Assembly: GCA_022750055.1 (NCBI GenBank)
Contig: JAKIWL010000003.1
Coordinates: forward strand, 181,300-245,299
DNA length: 64,000 nucleotides
Origin: Thermoplasmata archaeon
GTDB taxonomy: Archaea > Thermoplasmatota > Thermoplasmata > Lutacidiplasmatales > UBA184
Direction of reading: 5' to 3'
Made by a program: the position numbers and the translations under genes. Below the pieces are notes generated by a model, which was given only the letters and a program-made list of their open reading frames with translations, was not told the origin of the DNA and ran no database searches. Shown here piece after piece: positions 1 through 8,381 of the stretch; position 1 is the stretch's first letter, and the number at the start of each line of letters is the position of its first letter.

Positions 1-858
1 TCCAAAGAACTCGACGAACTTGTCGACGACTCCCTTTTCCCGGAGGGCCCGGGTCACCGTGAGGACGAGGTCCGTTGCGGTCGCTCCCTCGGGAAGCCGA
101 CCGGTGAGCCGGACCCCGACGAGCTCGATGCGAGAGAGGAAGTACGGCTCGCCCAGCATCGCCGCCTCCGCCTCGATCCCGCCGACCCCCCAGCCCAACA
201 CGCCGAGCCCGTTCACCATCGGGGTGTGGGAGTCGGTGCCGACGAGCGTATCCGGGAACGCTTCGGGCCGCCCATTTCGCTCGCGCCGATCGACGACTTG
301 GGCCAGGTATTCGAGGTTCACTTGGTGGACGATCCCGTTTCCCGGGGGGACGACTCGGAATTGCCGGAACCCCTTCTGGGCCCACCGAAGGAAATCGTAG
401 CGCTCCCCGTTCCGTTCGAACTCTCGGTCCAGGTTGATGAGGACCGATCGCTTTTGTCCGAAGCTATCGACCTGGACGGAGTGGTCGATCACCAGGTCCA
501 CCGGGATGACCGCGTTCACGCGCGTCGGGTCGACGTGGTGGGCTTCGGCAGCGTCGCGCATCGCGCTCAGGTCGACCACGACCGGTACACCCGTGAAGTC
601 CTGCAGCAGGGCCCGCGACGGGAAGAACGGAAGGTCCTCGACGGACTCCCCGAGAGCCAAGGCGCGCACCGAATCGATCGAGGCATGGCCGCGGTCGAGG
701 TTGCGCAGCAGGTTCTCGAGGAGGATCCGGATCGTCTTCGGCCGCCGCTTCAGGGTCGCGGCATCGACGCCGGGGATCCGGTCCACGCGCCAGATGACGG
801 AGCGCTCCTCCCCCACCTGTAACGTATCGGTGACGTCGATGGTCGAATCGGGGATCAT
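1..858 (-). CDS. acn: Aconitate hydratase (AcnA type), N-terminal 286 residues; gene runs off the left edge
   Basis: Cytosolic TCA-cycle enzyme that isomerises citrate and isocitrate with a [4Fe-4S] cluster. The frame is open from an ATG at 858 to base 1, so only the N-terminal part is present and the cluster cysteines lie outside the window. Visible family blocks are VPPGNGIVHQVNLEYLA and VGTDSHTPMVNGLG followed by GWGVGGIEAEAAMLGEP, which are typical of the AcnA/IRP branch. The gene is divergent from dcd with about 120 bases between starts. Isocitrate dehydrogenase at 15963 would take the next step. The family call is firm; the full length cannot be judged. Confidence 0.95.
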   Translation of the reverse strand, partial: MIPDSTIDVTDTLQVGEERSVIWRVDRIPGVDAATLKRRPKTIRILLENLLRNLDRGHASIDSVRALALGESVEDLPFFPSRALLQDFTGVPVVVDLSAMRDAAEAHHVDPTRVNAVIPVDLVIDHSVQVDSFGQKRSVLINLDREFERNGERYDFLRWAQKGFRQFRVVPPGNGIVHQVNLEYLAQVVDRRERNGRPEAFPDTLVGTDSHTPMVNGLGVLGWGVGGIEAEAAMLGEPYFLSRIELVGVRLTGRLPEGATATDLVLTVTRALREKGVVDKFVEFFG

Positions 859-940
859 GGCCGCCGGAGCGGCCGGGAGTTCTTGTGTTCTGCGCCCGCT
901 CTAGGCCGGCCCGGACCGTCGGACGCCGCCGCGCCCGCCC

Positions 941-950
941 CTTTATAGCT
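941..950 (+). promoter_or_regulatory. TATA-like box of dcd
   Basis: The sequence ctttatagct stands alone in very GC-rich DNA, centred about 32 bases before the dcd ATG. That spacing predicts transcription starting at or within a few bases of the start codon (leaderless). It is one of the clearest examples of a pattern repeated through the window. Confidence 0.6.
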
Positions 951-976
951 CGCGTCCGTTCCCGTCGATTCGCCCT

Positions 977-1564
977 ATGATCCTCAGTGACAGTCGAATT
1001 CTCGAGGAGGTCGGTCGGGGACACATCGTCATCCGGCCGTTCCGCCCGGAGTGTCTCGGCTCCAATTCCTACGACGTCCATCTCGGGCCCTACCTCGCCA
1101 CCTACCAGGACGGGGCCCTCGACGCGGCAAGCCCCAACCCGGTCCATGAGTTTCCCATCCCCCGGTCCGGGCACGTCCTGATCCCGGGCCAACTCTACCT
1201 CGGGGTCACCGAGGAATACACCGAGACCCACGGATTCGTCCCGTTCCTCGAGGGGAAGTCCAGCGTGGGTCGATTGGGGATCGACATCCACTCCACGGCC
1301 GGCAAGGGCGACGAGGGCTTCTGCAACTACTGGACGTTGGAGATGTCCGTCAAACTTCCGGTGCGGGTCTACGCCGGAATGCCCGTGGGTCAGCTCATCT
1401 ATTTCGAGATCTCAGGACGGGTGAACAAAGGATACGGCCAGAAACGGGGCGCGAAGTACCGGACCGTCAGCTCGCACCCGACCCCGTCCCGCATGCACCT
1501 CAACTTTCCGGAACGCCCCGCCCGTCGCCCGGCGGCCCGGGCCCGCCGCACCCGACGAACCTAG
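977..1564 (+). CDS. dcd: dCTP deaminase (Dcd/DUT family)
   Basis: Deaminates dCTP to dUTP for thymidylate synthesis; some archaeal members also hydrolyse dUTP. The 195-residue protein starts MILSDSRILEE and has the family signature EGKSSVGRLG (residues 92-101), with the nucleotide-binding Ser and Arg, then TLEM with the expected catalytic Glu at 122. The C-terminal tail is Arg-rich and low in complexity after about residue 176. Whether the enzyme is mono- or bifunctional cannot be decided from the sequence. A TATA box at 941-950 supports the ATG at 977. Its TAG interlocks with the stop codon of the convergent PHP gene. A thymidylate kinase gene lies at 54018. Confidence 0.93.
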   Translation: MILSDSRILEEVGRGHIVIRPFRPECLGSNSYDVHLGPYLATYQDGALDAASPNPVHEFPIPRSGHVLIPGQLYLGVTEEYTETHGFVPFLEGKSSVGRLGIDIHSTAGKGDEGFCNYWTLEMSVKLPVRVYAGMPVGQLIYFEISGRVNKGYGQKRGAKYRTVSSHPTPSRMHLNFPERPARRPAARARRTRRT

Positions 1565-2235
1565 GGAGCGAACCCCAGCCGCTTCAGGAGCGTCTCCTGA
1601 GCCCGGCCGGCGGCTTCATCGACGAGTTCCGGGCCGAGCCCCGCGCCCCGCGCGACACCGATGGCCTGCTCTTGGGTGAGGAGTTCCTTCGGTTCGTGCG
1701 CGTCCGAGTCCACGATCAGGGTGGCCCGCGCGCGTTCGCCCACTCGCGCTACGTGCCCGTTCGCGACCATGTGAGTCCGACGGCCCGAAAGTTCGAGGAA
1801 GACGTCATTCTGCTTGGCAAGGTCGGCCTCCTCCGCCGTGAGGAACCCGGGGTGGGCGAGGATGTCGACCTCAGGGTTCGACACGGCCGCGCGGTTCGTC
1901 CCCGGGGCGACGGGTTCGGCCAGTGTTTCGCCGTGCACGACCACGATCTGGGCTCCGGCGCGACGCGCCCGGGAGACGGCCTCGTCGAGTCGCTGGGGCG
2001 GGACGTGCGTGATCTCGACGCCCGGGATGGCCGTGATCTCCCAGTCTCGGGCGAGTTCACACTCCGCGATCTCGGCCTGGACGATCCAGTCGATGTTCCC
2101 GAAGCTGACGTGGTCGGTGATGGTGATCGCGCGCAGCCCCTTCACCACCGCGTGCCGGATCATCTCGATCCCGACGACCTCGCCGTCCGTCAAGACCGTG
2201 TGGCTGTGGAATTCAGAACGGCGGAAGACCGACAT
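1561..2235 (-). CDS. PHP-domain metal-dependent phosphoesterase
   Basis: A stand-alone 224-residue PHP-fold protein, probably a trinuclear metal phosphoesterase or histidinol-phosphatase-like enzyme. The expected ligands are all visible: HSH at 10-12, DH at 41-42, Glu74 in PGVEI, His101 in VVVHGE, His128 in LAHPG and DSDAH at 176-180. The substrate cannot be inferred. It follows leuS on the same strand with a 12-base gap, so cotranscription with leuS is likely. The TAG stop shares a CTAG palindrome with the stop of dcd on the other strand. The intact metal site contrasts with the eroded PHP domain of the PolX protein at 59839. Confidence 0.85.
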   Translation of the reverse strand: MSVFRRSEFHSHTVLTDGEVVGIEMIRHAVVKGLRAITITDHVSFGNIDWIVQAEIAECELARDWEITAIPGVEITHVPPQRLDEAVSRARRAGAQIVVVHGETLAEPVAPGTNRAAVSNPEVDILAHPGFLTAEEADLAKQNDVFLELSGRRTHMVANGHVARVGERARATLIVDSDAHEPKELLTQEQAIGVARGAGLGPELVDEAAGRAQETLLKRLGFAP

Positions 2236-2247
2236 CGGGCAAACACC

Positions 2248-5205
2248 TCACGATTCCGGCGTCGATGGCTTGGTCCCGGCGAGAGGGTCGGTGGGACGGG
2301 CCGCTGAGGCGGGCGGGCCGAGGACCCCACCGAACAGGTAGAACGCAGGTCGTCCTGGGCGGGCCCGGTCCCGGCGCGCCAACGGGTCGAACGGTTTGCC
2401 TTCTTCCTCCCGCACCACGGAGATGGACCGGAACCGGAACCGTCTCGTCAGGTATCCCTGGGCGGCGGTGAGGATCGCGAGGTCGTCGGTCCGCTCCGAC
2501 GATCCCTTCGGCTCGGAGCGGATAGAGGCGGAGACCCGGGCGATGTACTTCGCCATCTCGCCGCGGTACGCCGCGAGTTCCGGGTGGAGCTTGGAGCGCT
2601 CAAGTAGGTCCCGGAGGTTGGGTCCACCTCCCTCCGGACGGGCCCCTTCTCGGATCCATCCTTCGACCGTATGCTTCCAGGGGGCGGCGACGAAAAGGAT
2701 CGCTTCATCCGGAGCCGCCCCCTTGGCATGGGCGGGTTTGAGAACGTTTCTTAGGTCCTCCTCGATCCGGTCCACGACCTCCTCGGCGGCGAGCGCGGCG
2801 GCGGAGTAGGGGAAGGAGGCGGCGTTGGGGAACGGGGAGGCCGCGACGAGGGTCGGGAGTCGCCCATCGAGGAGCTCCTCGGCGAGGTGCGGAGTGACCG
2901 GGCTCATCGTCGCGACCCAGGTCTCAGCGACACGGACGAGTGACTCGCCGGGTTGCCCGCCGCGTAGCAGGTAGCGTCGGATCGCGAGAGGAAACTCCGC
3001 GTAGACCGCCTCCGCAACGTCCCGCATCCGGCACTCCCCGAATGCCTCCACGATCCGGGAGAGGAGCTCGTGAGTCCGGCTCTCCAGCCAGCGTTCGAGT
3101 TCCGGGGGTCCACCTCCGCCTTCGGACAATGCCGTTCGGGCCAGGCGCGTGAGGTCCTCGATGCGTTCGGAGGTCGCATCGAGGAGCGCGGGGTCCCACT
3201 CCACGTCCTGGCTGGGAGTGGCTGAAGCCGAGTAGAAGAGGCGCAGCGCGTCGGGGCCCCAGCGACGGAACGCCTCGCGGAGCGGGGGGACGGAGCCTCC
3301 CTTCGAAGCCACTTCCTTCTTGGAGATCTTCGCCCCTCCCTGGTTCGTGACCCACCCGTGAAGGAACAGTCCGCGGGGTTGGAGCGCGGCCGGGAGGAGG
3401 AGCGCGTGGGTCGCCACGAAAACCGGAAAGTGTACTCGCTTGTGCTCCTTCCCGGCGATGTTGAGGTCGAGCGGATACCAATACAGGAACTGCTGGCGCA
3501 CCGCCTGCTGGGTCGCGTGCGCCAGGCTCGGCTCTCCGCTCCCCTCTCCCAGGATCGCGTGATCGAAGAACGCGTCGGTGAGGGCGCTGAGCGGGACCTC
3601 ACCCGACGCGACGAACCCCCGGATGGGGTAGTAGGCCGGGTAGAACGTAGAGTCGGCGATCGGCTCGATCACCCAGCTCTCGTCCTTGGGAAACGGCGTC
3701 CCGAGCCAGCGACCTCGTCGGGTGCAGGGTCGGTCCGAGAGCCACTCGAAGATCGCGGGGAGCTCCCGGCGATACTCCTCGGGGCGCACCACGAGACGGC
3801 CGACGAGAGTCCGGTCCTTCTCCTTCCAGACCGGATCCCCGTAGCGGAGGAACCACTGATCCGGAACCCGCTCGATGACGACGGTGTGGCCGTTCCGGCA
3901 GACCACCGGCTCGGAGAACTCCCTTACCTGGGGCGCCGTACCCTCGGCCTCCAATCGCTCGCCCACCTTGGCCCTCGCCTCGGCGACGGAGATCCCACCG
4001 AGGATCCCGGGCATCATCCGCCCGCGGATCAGCTCGAGGCGATACAGTCGCTCCGTGGCCCGATCGAGCGCGTCGGTGTCGGCCAACCGGCTCGCACCAG
4101 AGGCCCGGGCGGCCCGTTCGGCCGGCACCCCAGCGCCGGCCAGGAGTTCCCGCTCCGAAGCGGTCAACGTGGCTTCGTCGGTCCGAATGACCGACTCGAC
4201 CGGGGGAATCCGGTTAAGGTCGTGTTCCGGGAGCTCTTGCAAAGCGACCCAGTCTGCAGGCGCGTGGGCCGGTACCGACATGACCACGCCGGTACCGATC
4301 GAAGGGGAGACGAGGGGACTCGTCAGGATCGGGATCTTCCGTTCGGTTATCGGAACGGTCACCGACGTAGACCGAAGCTCCTCGAACGGGACTTCGGCGC
4401 CGAGGTGACCGCCCAGCTGCTCGAGGAGGCGGCGCCCGCCCTCCGGACTGACGAGAAACCGGTGCGTCCCATGATGCCAGGTCGAAAGGGTCGCGTGGGG
4501 AGCGACCCAGACGTTGGTCGCCCCAAACAGCGTTTCCGGCCGCAAGGTGGCGGCGAGAAGGAATCGTCCATCGTCGAGTCGGAACGGGACGGTGTGATAC
4601 ACGATCCACTCGGCCCCGCCGCCTTGAGAGAGGTCGGTCTCGGAGGGGTCCACCGAGACCGGACCGCATACTGGGCAGACCGAGGCGAAGTGGGGTGCCT
4701 GGACGAGCGCTCCGGCCCGGTCGAGTCGATGAAACTGCCAGCGGATGAACGACCGATAGTCTTCGTCCATCGTCGTGATGTAGGCGCGTTCGTCGATCAG
4801 GAGACCGAACGCCCGGAACACCTCGAGGTAGCTGCGGCCGAGGAAGCGACCGGCGCGCTCCGGATCCTCTAGATCGTGCCATTCGGATTCCGGGACCCCG
4901 TGGTCTTCTAGCTGCCGGACCGTCGCAGGATCGCGCAGTTTCACCTTCTGGGAGAAGGTCACCGCCGGTAGTCCGGTCAGGTGCGTTCCGGTCGGGAAGA
5001 ACACCGCGCGCCCGTTCATCCGGTGGAATCGATGGAGGATGTCGGCATACGCGAACCCTCGCAGGTGTCCGACATGCAAGAACCCGCTCGAACCCGGATA
5101 TGCCACGATCGCGAAGAACTTCTCCTTCGAAGGATCGGCCTCCGCCCTTGCGAGCCCCGCTTGGGCCCACGCGGATTGCCAATGCGCTTCGCGCCCGCGC
5201 TCCAT
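2248..5205 (-). CDS. leuS: Leucyl-tRNA synthetase (archaeal type)
   Basis: Charges tRNA-Leu with leucine. The 985-residue protein has the class I HIGH motif as HVGH at residues 44-47, a CP1 editing domain with the block TLRPETLFGATNVWV, the RWLGTPFP-like catalytic core, and KISKKE starting at residue 626 where KMSKS is expected. The frame opens further upstream to 5280, but I chose the ATG at 5205. A TATA-like element, TTAGATAAGG on the minus strand (5226-5237), sits about 26 bases before it, which fits leaderless transcription, and MERGREAHWQSAW is a normal N-terminus for the family. A C-terminal tRNA-binding region is present. A long antisense open frame here is a composition artefact. Confidence 0.96.
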   Translation of the reverse strand: MERGREAHWQSAWAQAGLARAEADPSKEKFFAIVAYPGSSGFLHVGHLRGFAYADILHRFHRMNGRAVFFPTGTHLTGLPAVTFSQKVKLRDPATVRQLEDHGVPESEWHDLEDPERAGRFLGRSYLEVFRAFGLLIDERAYITTMDEDYRSFIRWQFHRLDRAGALVQAPHFASVCPVCGPVSVDPSETDLSQGGGAEWIVYHTVPFRLDDGRFLLAATLRPETLFGATNVWVAPHATLSTWHHGTHRFLVSPEGGRRLLEQLGGHLGAEVPFEELRSTSVTVPITERKIPILTSPLVSPSIGTGVVMSVPAHAPADWVALQELPEHDLNRIPPVESVIRTDEATLTASERELLAGAGVPAERAARASGASRLADTDALDRATERLYRLELIRGRMMPGILGGISVAEARAKVGERLEAEGTAPQVREFSEPVVCRNGHTVVIERVPDQWFLRYGDPVWKEKDRTLVGRLVVRPEEYRRELPAIFEWLSDRPCTRRGRWLGTPFPKDESWVIEPIADSTFYPAYYPIRGFVASGEVPLSALTDAFFDHAILGEGSGEPSLAHATQQAVRQQFLYWYPLDLNIAGKEHKRVHFPVFVATHALLLPAALQPRGLFLHGWVTNQGGAKISKKEVASKGGSVPPLREAFRRWGPDALRLFYSASATPSQDVEWDPALLDATSERIEDLTRLARTALSEGGGGPPELERWLESRTHELLSRIVEAFGECRMRDVAEAVYAEFPLAIRRYLLRGGQPGESLVRVAETWVATMSPVTPHLAEELLDGRLPTLVAASPFPNAASFPYSAAALAAEEVVDRIEEDLRNVLKPAHAKGAAPDEAILFVAAPWKHTVEGWIREGARPEGGGPNLRDLLERSKLHPELAAYRGEMAKYIARVSASIRSEPKGSSERTDDLAILTAAQGYLTRRFRFRSISVVREEEGKPFDPLARRDRARPGRPAFYLFGGVLGPPASAARPTDPLAGTKPSTPES

Positions 5206-5225
5206 CCGGCCGCGCGAAGGGACTA

Positions 5226-5237
5226 CCTTATCTAAGG
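5226..5237 (-). promoter_or_regulatory. TATA-like box of leuS; decides its start codon
   Basis: The plus strand reads ccttatctaagg and the minus strand contains TTAGATAAGG. Its centre is about 26 bases upstream of the ATG at 5205 but lies inside the longer frame starting at 5280. This supports the shorter protein. Confidence 0.5.
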
Positions 5238-5492
5238 CCTCGCGGCGCTCGACCACTCCGCCCCGCCCGTTGAAGGACACCTCGATCGCTTGAGGAAGGA
5301 ATCCCTGTTCCGGGGAGTCCTCGCCGCAGGGTTCCGGCCTCAGTACGAACGACCCGCCTCGCCTCTCCCGGCCGCCGACCGACCGAGGTCGCCCGGTCGA
5401 AAGGAACTCCCCATCACCGATCCCGATCCGGGTTCAGGCCCGCGGGCCCAGAACGGCGCACAGCTTATGCGCGGGGGCGGTGAACTTCGCTC

Positions 5493-6119
5493 GTGAGGAT
5501 CATCGAGATCTTCCATTCGGTCCAAGGAGAGGGTCCGTGGACCGGACTGCGAACCTCGTTCGTCCGGACCGCCCGGTGCAACTTGCGCTGCACCTGGTGC
5601 GATACGACCTACTCCTTCGGGCCGGGAACGGAACGGACCGTTCCGTCGATCCTCCGTGAAGTGCGGGGGCACCGGACCAAGTATGCCTGCCTGACCGGGG
5701 GCGAACCGCTCCTGCAGCGGGAGGCTCCCGAGCTGTTGCGCGCACTCTCGTCTCGCGGGATCCGCACCGTCGTGGAGACCGGGGGCTCGCTCGACATCAC
5801 CCCGATGCTAGGCATCGGCGAGGTCATCGTCAGCGTCGACGTCAAGTGCCCCGGGTCCAAGATGCAAGCGCACAACCGCTGGGAGAACCTGCCACTCCTC
5901 CGGGATACCGACGTGGTCAAGTTTGTGATCGGAGACCGGGCCGACTACCTCTACGCACGCCGGGTCGTGCAGAAGCATCCTCTCCCCCAGGTGGTCTTCC
6001 AGCCCGTGTGGGGAACCGACGCCGGTCGTCTCGCGGATTGGGTGCTCTCGGACCGCCTCGACGTTCGGGTGATGGTCCAGGAACACAAGGTTCTCTGGGG
6101 GGACGTTCCCGGTCGGTAG
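5493..6119 (+). CDS. queE: 7-carboxy-7-deazaguanine synthase QueE (radical SAM)
   Basis: Radical-SAM enzyme that contracts 6-carboxy-tetrahydropterin to 7-carboxy-7-deazaguanine on the route to preQ0. In Archaea preQ0 becomes archaeosine at position 15 of the tRNA D-loop. The 208-residue protein has the expected N-terminus IIEIFHSVQGEGPWTG and the cluster motif C29-x3-C33-x2-C36 (CNLRCTWC), followed by LTGGEPLLQ. The start is a GTG at 5493; a TATA-like cttatg (5464-5469) is about 26 bases upstream, so a leaderless transcript is likely. No queC or queD is adjacent. It is worth noting because the two tRNA genes in this window carry unusual D-loops. Confidence 0.93.
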   Translation: MRIIEIFHSVQGEGPWTGLRTSFVRTARCNLRCTWCDTTYSFGPGTERTVPSILREVRGHRTKYACLTGGEPLLQREAPELLRALSSRGIRTVVETGGSLDITPMLGIGEVIVSVDVKCPGSKMQAHNRWENLPLLRDTDVVKFVIGDRADYLYARRVVQKHPLPQVVFQPVWGTDAGRLADWVLSDRLDVRVMVQEHKVLWGDVPGR

Positions 6120-6147
6120 CGAGGCGTCCCCCGCGCCCGAACGACCC

Positions 6148-6154
6148 TTTATAC
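6148..6154 (+). promoter_or_regulatory. TATA-like box upstream of egsA
   Basis: The sequence tttatac lies about 100 bases before the egsA ATG. The predicted transcript would carry roughly 75 bases of leader, much longer than most genes here. The leader has no in-frame start codon after a TAG at 6179. Confidence 0.45.
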
Positions 6155-6250
6155 AGCGCTCGGGTCCCGTCGAGTCCCTAGGGGGGAGGGAAGACGGCAG
6201 CCCGAGAGGCCGCGCCTGGCGTAGGCACTCCGTTCGGCAAGGCCCGATCG

Positions 6251-7288
6251 ATGGTCTTTCCGAGAACCGTGCTCGCGGGTCACGGCGTCTTGTCCGAGCT
6301 GGGGCGCTCCTGCCAGCAATTCGACTTCCCGAAACAGGGCGCGATCGTCACCGGTCCGAAGACCGCGGAGATGGCGGGGCACGCGGCCCGGACTACCCTC
6401 GAGGAGGCGGGGTTTCAGGTCACGGAGATCATCGCTCACGAAGCGACCCTGGACGAGGTCCAGCGGGTGGGCGCGCTGGCCCGGGAGGCGAAGGCGAGGT
6501 TCTTGGTGGCCGTCGGCGGCGGGAGCAAGATCGACATCGCGAAGGTCGCGGCCCGGGACCTCGACGTCCCCTGGGTGAGCGTCCCGACGTCGGCGGCGCA
6601 CGACGGGATCTCGAGCCCGAGGGCTTCCCTGCACGACCCGCAGACGGTCACCAGCATCTCTGCGGTCGTCCCCATGGGCATCCTGGCGGACACTTCCCTC
6701 ATCGTGCAGGCTCCCTTCCGGCTCCTCGCAAGCGGCTGCGCGGATGTCATCTCCAACGTGACCGCCGTGCTCGACTGGAAGCTCGCGACCCGATTGCGCA
6801 ATGAGGAGTATTCGAGCACCGCCGCGACGCTCGCGGAGTACGCGGCCCAGGAGATCGCCGACCACGCACCCCTCATCAAACCGAACCTCGAGGAATCGGT
6901 CTGGGTCGCCATCCGACCCATGATCGTCGCGGGGATCGCGATGAGCGTCGCGGGCTCCTCCCGGCCGTGTTCGGGGAGCGAGCACCTGTTCAGCCACGCG
7001 CTCGACCGGAACGCCGCCCGCCCCAGCCTTCACGGCGAACAGTGTGGGGTCGGCTCGATCATGATGATGTACCTCCACGGCGGCGATTGGAAGAAGCTGC
7101 GTACGGCCCTCCACACGATCGGAGCCCCCGTTACCGCCCGGGAACTCGGGGTTTCGCCGGAGGAGGTGATCGAGGCGCTGGTGCAGGCCCACCGGATCCG
7201 TCCCGAGCGCTACACCATCCTCGGGGATAACGGCCTGACCCGAGAGGCGGCCGAGCGGCTCGCCACCGTCACCGGCGTTCTCGGATGA
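6251..7288 (+). CDS. egsA: sn-glycerol-1-phosphate dehydrogenase
   Basis: Reduces dihydroxyacetone phosphate to sn-glycerol-1-phosphate, the stereospecific first step of archaeal membrane lipid synthesis. The 345-residue protein belongs to the iron-dependent alcohol dehydrogenase/dehydroquinate synthase superfamily. It has the NAD(P)-binding GGGSKIDIAK, the active-site block SVPTSAAHDGISSP, a metal-site region DVISNVTAVLDW, and the archaeal G1PDH hallmark SSRPCSGSEHLFSHALD. ATG at 6251 is the first possible start after an in-frame stop at 6179. UPF0179 follows three bases after the stop, so the two are probably cotranscribed. This gene alone fixes the domain as Archaea. Confidence 0.97.
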   Translation: MVFPRTVLAGHGVLSELGRSCQQFDFPKQGAIVTGPKTAEMAGHAARTTLEEAGFQVTEIIAHEATLDEVQRVGALAREAKARFLVAVGGGSKIDIAKVAARDLDVPWVSVPTSAAHDGISSPRASLHDPQTVTSISAVVPMGILADTSLIVQAPFRLLASGCADVISNVTAVLDWKLATRLRNEEYSSTAATLAEYAAQEIADHAPLIKPNLEESVWVAIRPMIVAGIAMSVAGSSRPCSGSEHLFSHALDRNAARPSLHGEQCGVGSIMMMYLHGGDWKKLRTALHTIGAPVTARELGVSPEEVIEALVQAHRIRPERYTILGDNGLTREAAERLATVTGVLG

Positions 7289-7291
7289 TCC

Positions 7292-7720
7292 ATGGCCGAT
7301 ATCACCCTGATCTCCAAGGAGCAAGCGAGGGCCGGATTCGAATTCGTCTACCAAGGCGCCGCGCCGGTGTGCCGGACCTGTCCGTTCCGACACGCCTGCC
7401 TGACGCTCGATGTCGGACGGCGCTACCGCGTCGCCAAGGTCCGCCCGGTCGAGCACCCCTGCGCGCTGCAAGAGGTGGTGGCGAATGTGGTCGAGGTCGA
7501 GCCGATCTCACGCAGCCTGTTGGTCGATTCCCGCAGCGCGATCGTCGGCAGTTCCGTTGACGTGGGTCGGTTTGCTTGCTCGCGCCTGGATTGCCCGAAC
7601 TGGGATCCATGCGCCGGTCCATCTCTGCCGGTCCGACAGCGGTTCCTGGTCCAGAGCGTCCACCCATCGTTGGCCGAATGCCGGATCGGCAGAACCCTCA
7701 AGCAGGTGGAAGTGGTCTAG
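7292..7720 (+). CDS. UPF0179 family cysteine-rich protein
   Basis: A 142-residue protein of the archaeal UPF0179 family; its function is not known to me. Cysteines cluster in two groups, CRTCPFRHAC near residues 28-37 and ACSRLDCPNWDPC near residue 95, suggesting zinc or Fe-S binding. The intervening GRRYRVAKVRPVEHPC is characteristic. It starts three bases after the egsA stop and ends 16 bases before the tRNA-Pro gene, so it is likely carried on the egsA transcript. Confidence 0.85.
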   Translation: MADITLISKEQARAGFEFVYQGAAPVCRTCPFRHACLTLDVGRRYRVAKVRPVEHPCALQEVVANVVEVEPISRSLLVDSRSAIVGSSVDVGRFACSRLDCPNWDPCAGPSLPVRQRFLVQSVHPSLAECRIGRTLKQVEVV

Positions 7721-7736
7721 CGGACCCACGGGATGC

Positions 7737-7842
7737 GGGGCTGTGGGGTAGACACCGGGGGGCGCCATCGCCCTCTGGCTCGATTGGTCCATCCTTCGGG
7801 CTTTGGGAGCCCGGGACCCCGATTCAAATTCGGGCAGCCCCA
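7737..7842 (+). tRNA. tRNA-Pro (anticodon TGG) with a D-loop insertion, probably an intron
   Basis: Acceptor strands GGGGCTG (7737-7743) and CAGCCCC (7835-7841) pair perfectly, with discriminator A. The T arm is CCCGA-TTCAAAT-TCGGG and the anticodon arm CGGGC-TTTGGGA-GCCCG gives anticodon TGG. CCA is not encoded. The gene is 106 bases instead of about 75 because extra sequence lies between G15 (7751) and G18-G19 (7786-7787). The insert folds into a 9-bp hairpin (7755-7763 with 7770-7778). A relaxed bulge-helix structure can be drawn: helix ACCG/TGGT (7754-7757 with 7785-7788), a 3-base bulge GAT, and inner helix GGG/CTC. Cutting there would remove about 7753-7783 and leave a normal 75-base tRNA. 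The exact splice sites are inferred. Confidence 0.9.
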
Positions 7843-7958
7843 TTCCGGAGACTGCTGACGATCCCGCCTCGCGCGGCCGAGTTGGGCGGGATCCATGCGC
7901 ACTCCCCGGACGCGCACGACCCGGTCTCCGGTGGGGAGGCGATCGACGAAGCGATCGC

Positions 7959-8381
7959 TCAGTTTCCCATGGAGACTTCGCTGAAAACAGTACCCGTGAG
8001 CGTCGCCGGGTCGATGAGTCGGATCGATTTCAAGCGGCCCGGGTCGGGCTGAGCCGCCATCAGCTGCAGGCCGAGCTTCGTCATCTTGGCGGTGATGCCG
8101 AAGTCCCCGAATTGGGGAATCACCTCGAGCAGCTTGAGCTTCTCCAGTTCCTGGATCCCGTCCGCGACGGACTCCTCGATCGGCCCCGGATACTCCTTGG
8201 GCGTTCCTTCCTCCTTCCCAACGTCCGCGGGCTGGAAAAAGTGCCAGAGGAGCCTCACCGTCGAGGGATACACTTCGATCGACTTGTCGAACCTTCGGTC
8301 GGACAGGTCCGATTCCTCCGGTGGGGAAGATTCGGCCGGGGGCGCGGGCGCGGCCGGTTTTCGCGATCCGAATAACCGCAT
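7959..8381 (-). CDS. Hypothetical protein, possible winged-helix-like fold
   Basis: Not recognised. The 140-residue protein has a Pro/Ser/Glu-rich, probably disordered stretch at residues 8-28. A compact alternating helix/strand region follows (RLLWHFFQ, GIQELEKLKLLEVIPQFGDFGITAKMTKLGLQLM) that would suit a small winged-helix or protein-binding fold. The ATG at 8381 is preceded about 31 bases upstream by a TATA-like TCGTATGTACC, supporting this start. It stands alone, convergent with tRNA-Pro. Confidence 0.7.
   Translation of the reverse strand: MRLFGSRKPAAPAPPAESSPPEESDLSDRRFDKSIEVYPSTVRLLWHFFQPADVGKEEGTPKEYPGPIEESVADGIQELEKLKLLEVIPQFGDFGITAKMTKLGLQLMAAQPDPGRLKSIRLIDPATLTGTVFSEVSMGN

Noticed and set aside
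3358-4872. Open reading frame of about 500 codons antisense to leuS
   Set aside because: Shadow of a GC-rich gene: stop codons are rare in the opposite frame. The product is low complexity and the minus strand encodes a complete synthetase.
5205-5280. Longer leucyl-tRNA synthetase starting at 5280
   Set aside because: The extra 25 residues are unlike the family and would place the TATA-like element inside the coding sequence.
7737-7842. Reading tRNA-Pro as a type II tRNA with a long variable arm
   Set aside because: The variable region is four bases; the extra sequence lies between G15 and G18-G19 in the D-loop.
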